In this document: positions 43,376 to 52,147 of the stretch, piece by piece | Numbering within the stretch: the stretch's first letter is position 1 | Layout: every line of letters starts with the position of its first letter | Translations under genes and position numbers: made by a program | Origin: Ga0077555 sp963741565 | GTDB lineage: Bacteria; Pseudomonadota; Alphaproteobacteria; Rhizobiales; Hyphomicrobiaceae | Length of the DNA stretch: 64,000 bases | NCBI GenBank assembly: GCA_963741565.1 | Contig: CAVUIK010000001.1 | Span: 1-64,000 of the forward strand | Reading direction: 5' to 3' | The notes under the pieces: generated by a model | Told to the model about the DNA's origin: nothing | Database searches by the model: none | The model's input: the letters and a program-made list of their open reading frames with translations, nothing else

Positions 43376-43990
43376 CTACTTCTTGGTGCCGAAATCAACC
43401 TTGGGCACCTTGGTTTCTTCCACGGGGATGTCGAAGCTCGCCATCTCCTTGGCTGTTGGATACATGAAGGAGCGCCACCAGCGGCCGGGGATGGTCGCAA
43501 TCTCGGTATTGAAGACGCGGACGCTCTCGATGTAGTCGCGCCGCGCGATCGAGATCCGGTTCTCGGTCCCTTCGAGCTGGTTCTGCAGCGCCAGGAAGTT
43601 GGCGCCTGATTTCACATCCGGGTAGCGTTCGGCAACCACCATCAGCTGGCGCAGCGCGCCGCCGAGCGTGTTCTGCGCGTCCTGGAACCTCTTCATCGCC
43701 TCGGGGTTGGTGATGATGTCGGCAGGGATCTGCACGCTCGTCGCCTTGGCGCGGGCTTCCGTCACTTGAGTCAGAACTGATTTCTCCTGCTCGGCGAAGC
43801 CCTTCACGCTTTCGACCAGGTTCGGGATGAGATCGGCGCGGCGCTTGTATTGATTGAGCACTTCCGACCATTTCGCTTTTGCGCCCTGTTCATAGGTCGG
43901 GATGTTGTTGACGCCGCAACCCGCGAGTGTGACGGCAAGCGTGAGCAGGGCTGCAAAGGCGACCGGACGGCCAAATGCGATGCGGGACAT
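43376..43990 (-). CDS. lemA: LemA-family lipoprotein
   Basis: The 204-residue protein has a lipoprotein signal with lipobox 'LAGC' (Cys about 25). The LemA core shows 'NQYKRRADLIPNLVESVKGF', 'EKSVLTQVTEARAKA', 'GALRQLMVVAERYPDVKSGA' and 'NRISIARRDYIESVRVFNTE'. ATG 43990 follows AGGAGG. LemA proteins are long helical membrane-attached proteins of uncertain role and usually sit beside TPM genes, as here. Confidence 0.93.
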   Translation of the reverse strand: MSRIAFGRPVAFAALLTLAVTLAGCGVNNIPTYEQGAKAKWSEVLNQYKRRADLIPNLVESVKGFAEQEKSVLTQVTEARAKATSVQIPADIITNPEAMKRFQDAQNTLGGALRQLMVVAERYPDVKSGANFLALQNQLEGTENRISIARRDYIESVRVFNTEIATIPGRWWRSFMYPTAKEMASFDIPVEETKVPKVDFGTKK

Positions 43991-44089
43991 GGGTGCCTCC
44001 TGGCGGGACAATGTCGGCGTCACAGAGCACGTTGGACGTGGGCCGTCCAGTCCCGATGGTCCGGCGGGGCTCGTAGTGCCGCGCGAACG

Positions 44090-45037
44090 CTAAGCGATTG
44101 CTCCGGATGATGCGAGGCGGCCCGAACGCAGCCAAGTCGCGCAGTCAGGCTCGAGCTGCTCGCGAGCGCGGGTCTCGAAGGCTGCGATGTCGTCGGCAGT
44201 GAGCACGCCCGCCCAGCGATCGTTCTCGCCTTTGTGGAAGAAGCGCGCGGTGCCGCCCTGGAAGCGCTGCATCATCTTCGGGGCGAGTTGCTCGCCGGTG
44301 CGCCGCATCTCGTCGAAGGTCGCTGCCTTGACCAGGGATGGCCAGATCGCCGCCGGTGTCTCGATGTCGAGAAACGCCGCGATCCGTCGCATCTCGCCGT
44401 CGAGATCGGCCTTCAGGTCGCGATAATGGACCAGCAAGACGTTGGGCCGGTGCCGCGCCTCCCAGTAGCAGCGCTCCAGATCGAACCATGACGTGAAGGG
44501 CATGCCGTCGCGGGCGCCGCCAATTCCTTCACGCATCCAGCGTCGGAAGAATTCGGCAGCGTCGGCGGGCGCGCGCGGGTAGGCGCGACCGATCGTTTCG
44601 TCGCCGAGCCCGTTGGCATCCAAGTCTGCCTGCTGCCGATCACTGAAGCCGGTGCAGTGATTGTGATAGGAGAGGCAGGCATCGCGACCGTCGCGCGCGA
44701 CGTGAACATATTTGATCTCGTCATAGAGTGGCAGTCCGTCGAGCGGCAGGTGGCTCTTGATGAAGCGGCGGTGGGTCTGTGCGTCGAACATCGCCATCAA
44801 CTGCCCGATCGATTCTCCTGGGGCGCTGCGCCGCTCCAGCCATTCGCCAATCTCGGCGACCGGCCGCGGTTCCGGCGATTGGAAGATGAGAAGACTTACG
44901 ATCTGCTGCATCCAGGTCGTACCCGATTTCGGGTAGGTGGCGATCACGATGTCGCCGGTGCGGGGCCGATAGGCCTGCCAGCGCCGGCTGTCGGAAACCC
45001 AGGTGCGATATTCGCGGCTGGCGGAGCGAATGAGCAT
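44090..45037 (-). CDS. Sulfotransferase domain protein
   Basis: The 315-residue protein has the PAPS-binding loop 'VIATYPKSGTTWMQQIVSLL' (5' phosphosulfate loop), 'FIKSHLPLDGLP' (catalytic His) and the 3' phosphate motif 'YVHVARDGRDACLSYHNH'. A C-terminal 'RKGEN'-like element is present as 'FHKGENDRWAGVL'. It resembles cytosolic aryl/alcohol sulfotransferases. The acceptor is unknown. The start is ATG 45037. Confidence 0.9.
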   Translation of the reverse strand: MLIRSASREYRTWVSDSRRWQAYRPRTGDIVIATYPKSGTTWMQQIVSLLIFQSPEPRPVAEIGEWLERRSAPGESIGQLMAMFDAQTHRRFIKSHLPLDGLPLYDEIKYVHVARDGRDACLSYHNHCTGFSDRQQADLDANGLGDETIGRAYPRAPADAAEFFRRWMREGIGGARDGMPFTSWFDLERCYWEARHRPNVLLVHYRDLKADLDGEMRRIAAFLDIETPAAIWPSLVKAATFDEMRRTGEQLAPKMMQRFQGGTARFFHKGENDRWAGVLTADDIAAFETRAREQLEPDCATWLRSGRLASSGAIA

Positions 45038-45098
45038 AGGTGCTACCTCAAAAAAATTTCGTTCGATGCAAGACCGCAGGCAATTCCTACCCTCAGGT

Positions 45099-45232
45099 GT
45101 CATCCTCGGGCTTGTCCCGAGGAGCCATTGTCCAGCAGGTTCGGCGTGTCGGCGTTTGCTTCGAAGTTGAAGCGAGACGCTCACGCTGCACCTGCGGTTG
45201 GATGGGTGGTCGGGACAAGCCCGAGCATGACA
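45099..45232. repeat. REP-type inverted repeat, 22-base arms
   Basis: Left arm 45099-45120 (GTCATCCTCGGG, then CTTGTCCCGA) and right arm 45210-45232 (TCGGGACAAGC, then CCGAGCATGAC) match as inverted copies with a single mismatch over 22 bases. They are separated by about 90 bases. The arm sequence is of the type dispersed in Rhizobiales genomes. It lies between a sulfotransferase and a Bug receptor. Confidence 0.75.
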
Positions 45233-45254
45233 ACCATGAGGATCTTGTTGTGGC

Positions 45255-46229
45255 TCAATCCTTCTTCGCGAGGCCGAGCTTGTCGATCACCGGCTTCATG
45301 TCAGTGGCGATACCGGTCATGCGCGCCTTGAAGGCCGCGCCATCCAAATAGGCCGCAACCATGTTGTACTTCTCGATGAGCGCGCGCACCGAGGCCGTTT
45401 CCAGCGCCTTCTTGAAGGCGCCATGGATTTGGGCCGCAACGGCCGGCTCCAGGCCCTTCGGCGCGACGAGGCCGAACGAGACATCGAGTTCGAACGGATA
45501 GCCACTCTCGCGCGCCGTCGGCACGTTCGCGAACGAGGCCAGCCGCTTGTCGTTCCAGATCATCAGGAGGCGCATCTGGCCGGCATCGACCAGCGGCTTC
45601 CACTCGGTACCGGTCACCATAAGCCCGACGTGATCGCCGAGGACTGCCGGAATGATTTCCATGGCGCCCTTGTGCGGCACATGCGTCAGCGTGATGTCGG
45701 CCAGCGACTGCAGCCGGGTCATGCCGAGGTTCGCCATGGTGCCTTGGCCGGGCGTGCCGTAAGTGATTTTGCCAGGGTTGGCTTTGGCATGAGCCACGAC
45801 GTCGGCCCAGGATTTGAATGGGCTCTCAGCCTTGACGACAATGCCGATTGGGAAGCTCACCATCTGCATGATGTAGTCGAAATCCTTGGTCGGATCGAAG
45901 GCCAGCTTCTGCATCAACGGCAGATTGGCGAAGCCGGCGGAAGTGTTCACATTGAGCGCGTAACCGTCCGGTTTCTGCGTCACGGTGGCGCCCAAGGCAA
46001 GTCCACCGCCTGCGCCCGGCTTGTTGTCGACGATCACGGGTTGCTTGAGATCCGCCGCGACGATTTCCGAGATCGCGCGGACAACGAGGTCCTGCGGCGA
46101 GCCTGCTGCGAACGTCGAGACTAATGTGATCGGCCGGCTGGGATAGGCTTGCGCGAAGGCAAGGTTCGGTGCCATGACGCCGAGGGTGAGGGCGGACGCA
46201 ATGAGATGACGGCGATTGACGTGCGACAT
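45255..46229 (-). CDS. Bug-family (tripartite tricarboxylate) substrate-binding protein
   Basis: The 324-residue periplasmic receptor with signal peptide ('RRHLIASALTLGVMAPNLAFA'). Bug motifs are 'YPSRPITLVSTFAAGSPQDL', 'VIVDNKPGAGGGLALGATVT', 'YGTPGQGTMANLG' and 'HVPHKGAMEIIPAVLGDHVG'. It is divergent in detail from the pair at 6.7-8.8 kb, so it is not part of that duplication. ATG 46229 follows GGAGAG. A MarR regulator lies just upstream on the same strand and may control it. Confidence 0.9.
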   Translation of the reverse strand: MSHVNRRHLIASALTLGVMAPNLAFAQAYPSRPITLVSTFAAGSPQDLVVRAISEIVAADLKQPVIVDNKPGAGGGLALGATVTQKPDGYALNVNTSAGFANLPLMQKLAFDPTKDFDYIMQMVSFPIGIVVKAESPFKSWADVVAHAKANPGKITYGTPGQGTMANLGMTRLQSLADITLTHVPHKGAMEIIPAVLGDHVGLMVTGTEWKPLVDAGQMRLLMIWNDKRLASFANVPTARESGYPFELDVSFGLVAPKGLEPAVAAQIHGAFKKALETASVRALIEKYNMVAAYLDGAAFKARMTGIATDMKPVIDKLGLAKKD

Positions 46230-46344
46230 AGCTATGCTCTCCAAATTGACTTTGGGTTGAAACCGCGGCGCGTGCAATGGACACACCTTACCCGATCCCG
46301 GCGCCGCGCCAGGTTGGAAAGGTTCGTGAAAATTTGAATTGCGG

Positions 46345-46911
46345 TTAGCCGCTTCGCTTGCGGCGCCCGGCGCCGGGTTGGCTGTAACTCTCGTTGGCTG
46401 CAATCATGCGCTCGAGCAAATCGTAAAACGTCTCGCGCTCGGCCTCGGTCAGCGGTGCAAAAATTTTGTCTCGGACAGTCGCCGTCTGCGGCGAGATCCG
46501 TATGTGCACATCGAGCCCGGTCTTGGTCAATCGCAAGTGGCGCGCCCGCCGGTCGTTCGGGTTGACCTGGCGTTCGACAAAGCCCCGTGCTTCCAGCCGG
46601 TCGATGATGACGCCGATATTGGTCCGATCGACGCCGACGCGGACCGCGAGGCTGATCTGGTCGAGCCCGGACTCGCGCCGCAAAAATTGCAGCACCGCGA
46701 ACTCGAGCACACTGAGGTCCTCGGACGCGAATGCCTCGACAGAGATGGCATTGACGATTTGGACGAACCGGCGTGCCATGGGCACCGGCGCGCGCGGCAG
46801 GGGAATTGCCACCGTCGGACAGAGGTGCGCCATCGTAAAAAGCTGCGGTGGCGTCTCGGCTTCTGTCGCGGTTTTCGGCGTCCGCTTGGTCTTGATGTCG
46901 GGTTTCGGCAT
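46345..46911 (-). CDS. MarR-family transcriptional regulator
   Basis: The 188-residue winged-helix regulator has 'FASEDLSVLEFAVLQFLRRE', the recognition region 'DRTNIGVIIDRLEARGFVER' and the wing 'NPNDRRARHLRLTKTG'. An N-terminal basic extension of about 25 residues precedes the fold. An AT-rich stretch with repeated TGATC/GATCA half-sites lies just upstream and may be its operator. It probably senses a small aromatic or organic ligand and controls itself and possibly the downstream receptor. Confidence 0.9.
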   Translation of the reverse strand: MPKPDIKTKRTPKTATEAETPPQLFTMAHLCPTVAIPLPRAPVPMARRFVQIVNAISVEAFASEDLSVLEFAVLQFLRRESGLDQISLAVRVGVDRTNIGVIIDRLEARGFVERQVNPNDRRARHLRLTKTGLDVHIRISPQTATVRDKIFAPLTEAERETFYDLLERMIAANESYSQPGAGRRKRSG

Positions 46912-46929
46912 CAACAGGTGTCCATCACT

Positions 46930-46968
46930 AATATGATCATCAATAAATAGATCAATATTATGATCGTG
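46930..46968. promoter_or_regulatory. AT-rich operator candidate upstream of marR
   Basis: In strongly GC-rich surroundings, 46930-46968 is mostly A/T. TGATC, ATCAATAAATA, GATCA form one inverted pair, and GATCA, ATATTA, TGATC a second overlapping one. The position just before the MarR start suits an autoregulatory site and promoter. Confidence 0.45.
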
Positions 46969-47088
46969 TCAAGAGCAAGCGGACGGGTGGGCGCAATGCG
47001 GGCTGCGACGAGCGCGCGGAAGGCGCCAGCACTTGGCGAGACCCAGTTCGTAGTGGCGCGCCGGATGTCGCACCGCGACGGCGTCAGG

Positions 47089-47820
47089 TCACGCAGTCGA
47101 TATCCGGGCGATCAGGTCGAGCATACGGCCGCGCACCTCGGGCATGACCTGCTCGCGCGGATGCAATGCGCGGACGCTGAGAAAATGGCCGGTGAGCGCG
47201 AAGCCGGCAGCGAGATCGTGTGGCGCCGCCGTGCCCGTCGCGCGTCCCGCGAGAAATCCGGGTAGCGCCAGCAGGCGGTCCTTGTAGGGTTCGCCCGCCG
47301 AGGCCGAGACAGCGCGTCCCGTCCGTGGCGAGACATAGATCAGCTGGTCGTTCGAGCCGGTCGCTGCGCACTCCGTCAGGTCGAGGCCGAAGCCCAATTC
47401 GTCCAGCAGTGCCAGCTCCCAGCGGACCATCAGCGCCGGCCAGACGCCGGGGTCGTCGAGGAAACCCAGCACGAACAGCGTCACCTCGTAGAGATTGGGA
47501 TGGGGATCGCGCTCGGGCAGCAGGCGGGCGAGCATGGCGAGGGTCGACAGCGCCGCCAGCCGGGCCGGATCCGCCATCGCCTCGGCCGCAAACCCGCGCT
47601 GCAGCTCAAGCGTCATGTGCCCGAGGTGCTCGGCGAGCCGCCCCTTCCAGACAACGTCGACATGATTGCCGGTTTGCAGGATCGGGCGCAGGCGCCGCGA
47701 GCGTCCGCCGTGCACGAGCCCGAGATGGCGGCCATGCGCGCGCGTCAGCACCTCGATGACCGCCGACGTTTCGCCGTGGCTGCGCACGCCCAGAATGATG
47801 CCTTCATCGGACCAGTTCAT
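47089..47820 (-). CDS. recO: DNA repair protein RecO
   Basis: The 243-residue protein begins 'MNWSDEGIILGVRSHGETSA' (OB-fold, typical RecO start), with 'GLVHGGRSRRLRPILQTGN' and a helical C-terminal half ('RWELALLDELGFGLDLTECA', 'YVSPRTGRAVSASAGEPYKD'). The zinc-binding Cys set of some RecO proteins is reduced to one Cys. It loads RecA onto SSB-coated DNA with RecR. In most alphaproteobacteria recO follows era directly; here about 4.3 kb intervenes. Confidence 0.93.
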   Translation of the reverse strand: MNWSDEGIILGVRSHGETSAVIEVLTRAHGRHLGLVHGGRSRRLRPILQTGNHVDVVWKGRLAEHLGHMTLELQRGFAAEAMADPARLAALSTLAMLARLLPERDPHPNLYEVTLFVLGFLDDPGVWPALMVRWELALLDELGFGLDLTECAATGSNDQLIYVSPRTGRAVSASAGEPYKDRLLALPGFLAGRATGTAAPHDLAAGFALTGHFLSVRALHPREQVMPEVRGRMLDLIARISTA

Positions 47821-47910
47821 GGCCCCTGTCTACGCCGCCGGGGGCGCGGTGGGAACTGGGGCGTGGCGCGGGGGGCGAAGCGGCGGCGTTGGTACCGGTC
47901 GCGGCCCGGT

Positions 47911-48876
47911 TCAACCCCGTGCGATACCGCTCGCGTGCAAGCCGACGGCGGCCATGGCGACGAGCGGCGCCAGGAACGGGATGGCTTGCCTCCATGTGCC
48001 GTCGAACGTCCAGCGCCCATAGACGACGCTCGGACCGGGCGGGCTGCCGGATTGGTGTGCAGTTTCGGGTGCGGGCCTCGGCCGATCTCGAAACGCTTTC
48101 CACCGCGCCTCGATCGGCCCACGATAATCCTTGGGGGCGACGGCGACTTCGCTGCTGCTCAACACCATCTGCATCATCTGGCCTTTCGACCGAAACATGA
48201 ACTCGGTCCCGGGTGGCTCGAAGAAACTCCGCTTCGGTGCGATGTGGCGCTCATAGAAATCCTGCGGGACCACCACGGCGATCAAATTCGGGTTGGTGGC
48301 GCCGGCCAGTCCTGTATCCGAGATGTCGAGCGGACCGACCCCATGCACTTCCTGCCAGGGAATGAGCAGGTCCCGGAGCCAGGACCTGTGGAACGCGACG
48401 CCCGCCGGCGACAGCATGACGATCGGTCTCGCCGGATAGACGTGCCGGACGAGCGCAAAGGCGATCCATCCGATCCCAAGGTAGATCAGCATCCAGCCGA
48501 GCACATTGGTCGGCGGGTCGACCAGGTTGCTCCACCAGAGTTGGCCGTAGGCGCGGGTTGCGCCAACCGATCCGCTCACGCCAGCGATGACGAATGCGAC
48601 GACAAAAGCGATGAGGAGGTAGGTCGGGAATTCCACGAGAAATGAGATGCCGGACCGCGCGACCAACGTGGTCAATGCCCAACCTGCGAACGCCAAACCC
48701 AGCAGGGCTAGGTAGACGAAAGCCACAGCCGCGCCAGCGCCGCCGCGGCTGCTGGTGTGCACTACGATGACAAGGCCGGCGACGCAGCCCCACAAGGCCC
48801 AGGGAATTCGGTCGATCAGCCATTTGTCCATGCTGTACGCGACCGTTCCCGAAACGTCGGCGGCGGGTTCGCTCAT
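47911..48876 (-). CDS. Membrane protein of unknown function
   Basis: The 321-residue protein has four or five hydrophobic segments in its first half (about residues 25-175: 'WALWGCVAGLVIVVH', 'VAFVYLALLGLAFAGWAL', 'FPTYLLIAFVVAFVIAGV', 'VLGWMLIYLGIGWIAFAL'). A soluble part follows with 'RPIVMLSPAGVAFHRSW' and 'LIPWQEVHGVGPLDI', reminiscent of PH-like domains in bacterial membrane proteins. No firm family. The start is ATG 48876. Confidence 0.6.
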   Translation of the reverse strand: MSEPAADVSGTVAYSMDKWLIDRIPWALWGCVAGLVIVVHTSSRGGAGAAVAFVYLALLGLAFAGWALTTLVARSGISFLVEFPTYLLIAFVVAFVIAGVSGSVGATRAYGQLWWSNLVDPPTNVLGWMLIYLGIGWIAFALVRHVYPARPIVMLSPAGVAFHRSWLRDLLIPWQEVHGVGPLDISDTGLAGATNPNLIAVVVPQDFYERHIAPKRSFFEPPGTEFMFRSKGQMMQMVLSSSEVAVAPKDYRGPIEARWKAFRDRPRPAPETAHQSGSPPGPSVVYGRWTFDGTWRQAIPFLAPLVAMAAVGLHASGIARG

Positions 48877-49343
48877 GGACGCACCTCCAAGCACTATCGG
48901 ATCGCAGGCAATGCCGACACAGGGTTCACGTGCGTGGCACCCTTTGTCGAGCTTTCCCTCCGCAGATTCTTAATGGAGCTCCGCCTTTGAAAGAGGCACC
49001 TCTGCGCCGTCTCGTTGGCCCGTCACGGGTCCAGAGGCCAGCCCCTGCACGGGGACCTTGAGGGGCTGAGGCCCCGCATTTGCCGCAGCCATCCGGTCCG
49101 GCACGAAGGGGGGTATTGCGTGCCAGGACATGCTGCGGTTGGGCCTCTGCCTTGGCCGCAGCCGCCTTTGCTGGCGGTCATAGGTTGCGCGACGCGCCGG
49201 GCCAGCCCCAAACATTGCTTCGAGTTGCAATTGCACCCGCGAGCAATGCGGCATAGTGTCCCTGCGGCGGCTCCTGGTTGGTCTCCAACCGAGGCTCACT
49301 GAATTTGCAGGCGCCGTCGAGCGTATAGCAAGGAGTAGCTTCC
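48877..49343. other. Intergenic stretch without a recognisable gene
   Basis: 467 bases between the divergent membrane-protein gene and the GYD-domain gene. Open frames here have no protein-like composition. It must hold both promoters. An AAGGAG site lies at its right end for the GYD gene. I see nothing else. Confidence 0.5.
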
Positions 49344-49676
49344 ATGTTGTTCAGCATAACCGCAAATTATACGGCGAAGGCGCTTAACGCGATGGGTGAG
49401 AACCCGAACACTGATCGGCGCGCGGCTGTTGAGAAATTGGTCAACGCTGCCGGCGGAAAGATCGTGGGCTTCTATTTCACGACCTCCGATGGCCCGGGCG
49501 TGCTTACGATTATTGATGCCGAACCCACTTCGGCCGCGGCCATAGTTGGGACAGTCGCGGCGACCGACAGCGTCCGTGACATCAAGATGACGCGCTTATG
49601 GACCAATGATGAAGTGATTGCAGTTCGGAAAAAGCGCATCGAGCTGCAGGCTGCCTATAAAGCGCCGGGCCAATGA
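49344..49676 (+). CDS. GYD-domain protein
   Basis: The 110-residue protein begins 'MLFSITANYTAKALNAMGEN', has 'RRAAVEKLVNAAGGKIVGFY', 'TTSDGPGVLTIIDAEPTSAA' and 'IKMTRLWTNDEVIAV', which is the pattern of small GYD-domain proteins (ferredoxin-like dimeric barrels). No biochemical role is established. ATG follows AAGGAG. A strong hairpin follows the stop. Confidence 0.78.
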   Translation: MLFSITANYTAKALNAMGENPNTDRRAAVEKLVNAAGGKIVGFYFTTSDGPGVLTIIDAEPTSAAAIVGTVAATDSVRDIKMTRLWTNDEVIAVRKKRIELQAAYKAPGQ

Positions 49677-49681
49677 TGGAC

Positions 49682-49710
49682 ACGCCGGGGAGCAACGTGC
49701 TCCCCGGCGT
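49682..49710 (+). terminator. Hairpin terminator after the GYD gene
   Basis: ACGCCGGGGAGCA, loop ACG, TGCTCCCCGGCGT form a perfect 13-bp stem five bases after the stop, followed by AATTT. The stem is very strong and the T-run is short. Confidence 0.75.
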
Positions 49711-49764
49711 AATTTGCTACGTACGTCTTTTTCATAAGATTCGATAATACAATGGAGGCATAAT

Positions 49765-50427
49765 ATGTGCGATGATAAAATGGGATCAGAGCTGCAGGAA
49801 TTGCGCTCGCGGGTTGAATGCTTGGAGGCCGCATTGGCTAGCCCAACGGTCACGAGCAGGCGTAGCATGGGAATTGCGGAAGTCGGCGAGACGTATTATT
49901 CCTCCGCAAATATTTTACCCGATACGAAGGCGACAACCTGGCAAGCGTTAGAGCCTTCGCAAATTCCTCCGTTTTTTAATGCCCTGCTCGGTCTCCCCCC
50001 CGGTTCGCAAATCGAGCGGGCGCAATCAAAGAGCTGGACGGTTGTCCCAGACCCCTTGATCCAAAATGTATTTTGGAGTGATGGCAGGGTAGAGGAATAT
50101 TTCCGCCTTCAGAACCAATTGGTAACCCTCACCAAATTTACTGACCCCACCACCGGAAGGCCCGCGGCGGTCGCAAACTATACCGCGACCGTAGTGGCAT
50201 CCGGAAGGGCCAAGCCTGATAATATTTCGGGAAATTCCATGGTGTTTAATCTGAATTTGCAAAATGCGCAAGGTGGGTTTTTATATGAAACTCGTACATT
50301 TTTCGCAATAGGGTGCCATGATAACAGGGCATTCTCAGCAGGCGGTCGATTTTATCCGGATCTATACGACGTGGCCGACAAATTTCATTTCTTTTTCAGC
50401 GGGAATATACGATTGGTGCATTGCTGA
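49765..50427 (+). CDS. Low-GC orphan protein, unknown function
   Basis: The 220-residue protein has ATG after TGGAGG. An N-terminal short coiled-coil-like helix ('GSELQELRSRVECLEAALAS') is followed by a domain with 'WTVVPDPLIQNVFWSDGRVE', 'AVANYTATVVASGR' and 'GGFLYETRTFFAIGCHDNRA'; many aromatic and Asn residues suggest a beta-rich fold. Base use is clearly unlike its neighbours (stretches near 40% GC against well over 60%), with A/T-ending codons. That points to recent transfer. I do not recognise the family, and there is no signal peptide. Confidence 0.6.
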   Translation: MCDDKMGSELQELRSRVECLEAALASPTVTSRRSMGIAEVGETYYSSANILPDTKATTWQALEPSQIPPFFNALLGLPPGSQIERAQSKSWTVVPDPLIQNVFWSDGRVEEYFRLQNQLVTLTKFTDPTTGRPAAVANYTATVVASGRAKPDNISGNSMVFNLNLQNAQGGFLYETRTFFAIGCHDNRAFSAGGRFYPDLYDVADKFHFFFSGNIRLVHC

Positions 50428-50520
50428 TCCCTGGATCATTGAAATAGCGCAGGGCATCAGAATATTCAGATCAAAAAAAATCCTGAGGTACGGATCGCAA
50501 GGCAAAAGGAGTAACAGCTC

Positions 50521-51876
50521 ATGACACGTGTCCCCCGGATCACTCGTCGCCAAGCGATGAAGGTGACGGCTGGCGCCGTCGGTGCTGGAACTTTGCCGCT
50601 GGTTCACGTCCAGACAGCCGGCGCCGCAGGCAAGCTGACGATGGGCATCTGGGATCATTGGGTACCGGCGGCCAACCCGGTGCTGAAGGGGCTGGTCGAT
50701 GAATGGGCCGCCAAGAACAAGGTCGAAGTGAAGATCGATTTTATCGCCTCGGCCGGCAACAAGATGATTCTGACGCAGGCAGCAGAGGCGCTGTCGCGCA
50801 CCGGGCACGACATCCTGGCTTTCGACCAATGGAATGCTCACCAGTATGCCGACAAGCTGGTGCCCGTGAACGACGTCATGGACGGTTTGCTCAAACAGTA
50901 CGGGCCCGTCAGCAAGGCCGTCGAATACCTCGGCAAAGCCGATGGGAAATGGCTGGGTGTGCCGGTAGCCTGGGGCACGGCTCCCTTGCCGACGTGCGCG
51001 CGCATTTCAATGATCAAGCAGGATACCGGCGAGGACGTGACCGAGTGGTATCCGGCCAAGGACGTCAAGACCAAGGGCGCCGCAGAATGGACTTACGAAA
51101 AGCAACTCAAGATGGCTGAGCAGTGCCACAAGGCGGGGCACACATTTGCGCTGGGCTGCGGTTCCAATAGCACGGACGCGAACCAGACCTGGGGCGCGAC
51201 GTTCGGCGCGTTCGGTGCGCATCTGGTGGATGCCAAGGGTAACATCACCGTCGATTCAGATCCCGTCCGCGAGGTGCTCGATTATGTCAAGCGCTTCACC
51301 CCCTACTTGCCAGCTGCGACCGCATCCTTCGATGACGCGGCCAACAACCGCGCACTTATTGCAGGCACGTCGGCACTGATCTGGAACCCGCCCAGCGCCT
51401 GGGCCGTGGCCAAACGTGATGCGCCCGCCGTCGCAGCCGACTGTTGGCATTTCCCAAACCCGAAAGGCAAGATGGGTCGCCTTGTGCCGCATCGCCCCTA
51501 TTTCTGGGGTATCTGGCAGTGGGCTCAGAATCAGCCGGCGGCGAAGGACTTGATGGCGTACCTCAGCCAACGCGAAATCGTAACAAAGCTCAGCGTTCCC
51601 GCCGCCGGCTACGACATCCCGCCATTCTTGTCGATGGCGGACCTGCCGATCTGGGCCGATATCGAGCCACCGAAGGGCACGATCTATAATTACCCGCTTC
51701 GCCCCCACCACGATGCCGAGTACTACATCGTCGGCTCCAGTGGGCCTCCCGATCTCGGCGTCCAGATCTGGGGCCGCTACATGATCCCGGCGATGGTGGC
51801 ACGCACCGTGGCTGGCGCTACGGCGAAGCAGGTCATCGACTGGGCGAAGCAAGAACTCGAGGGTCTGCGTCGCTGA
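50521..51876 (+). CDS. ABC transporter extracellular solute-binding protein (family 1, Tat-exported)
   Basis: The 451-residue protein has a twin-arginine-type signal ('RITRRQAMKVTAGAVGAGTL'). The mature part starts 'KLTMGIWDHWVPAANPVLK' and has 'TGHDILAFDQWNAHQYADKL' and 'GVPVAWGTAPLPTCARISM', typical of sugar or polyol-binding proteins. No ABC permease or ATPase lies next to it, so it is an orphan receptor here. The gene is of normal GC content, unlike the gene just upstream. Confidence 0.85.
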   Translation: MTRVPRITRRQAMKVTAGAVGAGTLPLVHVQTAGAAGKLTMGIWDHWVPAANPVLKGLVDEWAAKNKVEVKIDFIASAGNKMILTQAAEALSRTGHDILAFDQWNAHQYADKLVPVNDVMDGLLKQYGPVSKAVEYLGKADGKWLGVPVAWGTAPLPTCARISMIKQDTGEDVTEWYPAKDVKTKGAAEWTYEKQLKMAEQCHKAGHTFALGCGSNSTDANQTWGATFGAFGAHLVDAKGNITVDSDPVREVLDYVKRFTPYLPAATASFDDAANNRALIAGTSALIWNPPSAWAVAKRDAPAVAADCWHFPNPKGKMGRLVPHRPYFWGIWQWAQNQPAAKDLMAYLSQREIVTKLSVPAAGYDIPPFLSMADLPIWADIEPPKGTIYNYPLRPHHDAEYYIVGSSGPPDLGVQIWGRYMIPAMVARTVAGATAKQVIDWAKQELEGLRR

Positions 51877-52113
51877 GTGGTGAGCGCATGGTGACTGGCC
51901 TGGGTTCCTGGAGCGGCGACGTCCGGCTAAGCCGGCCGGCCGGCGGCTCCGGGTCAAGAGCGAAGCGTGCCAGGGAGATGATGACCGTGGCACAGAGATC
52001 GCCGGCATCGGCGAGGCTCATCGGGTGATTCGGCGGACGGAGTTTGGTGATGCCCGTCGACTTCTTTCGCAGGGAGAAGCCCTGGCAAGCCAAAGGTCAG
52101 CCCGGCAATGACG

Positions 52114-52147
52114 GTGACGGCGCACAGCTTCGCGCGTGCGCCGTCAC
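52114..52147. other. Strong hairpin at the 3' end of era
   Basis: GTGACGGCGCAC, a 10-base loop, GTGCGCCGTCAC form a perfect 12-bp stem overlapping the era stop codon. There is no T-run on either strand, so it may stabilise the message end or terminate weakly. Confidence 0.55.

Noticed and set aside
49015..49302. Short open frame before the GYD gene
   Set aside because: The composition is not protein-like, there is no ribosome site, and it overlaps a minus-strand frame of equal length.
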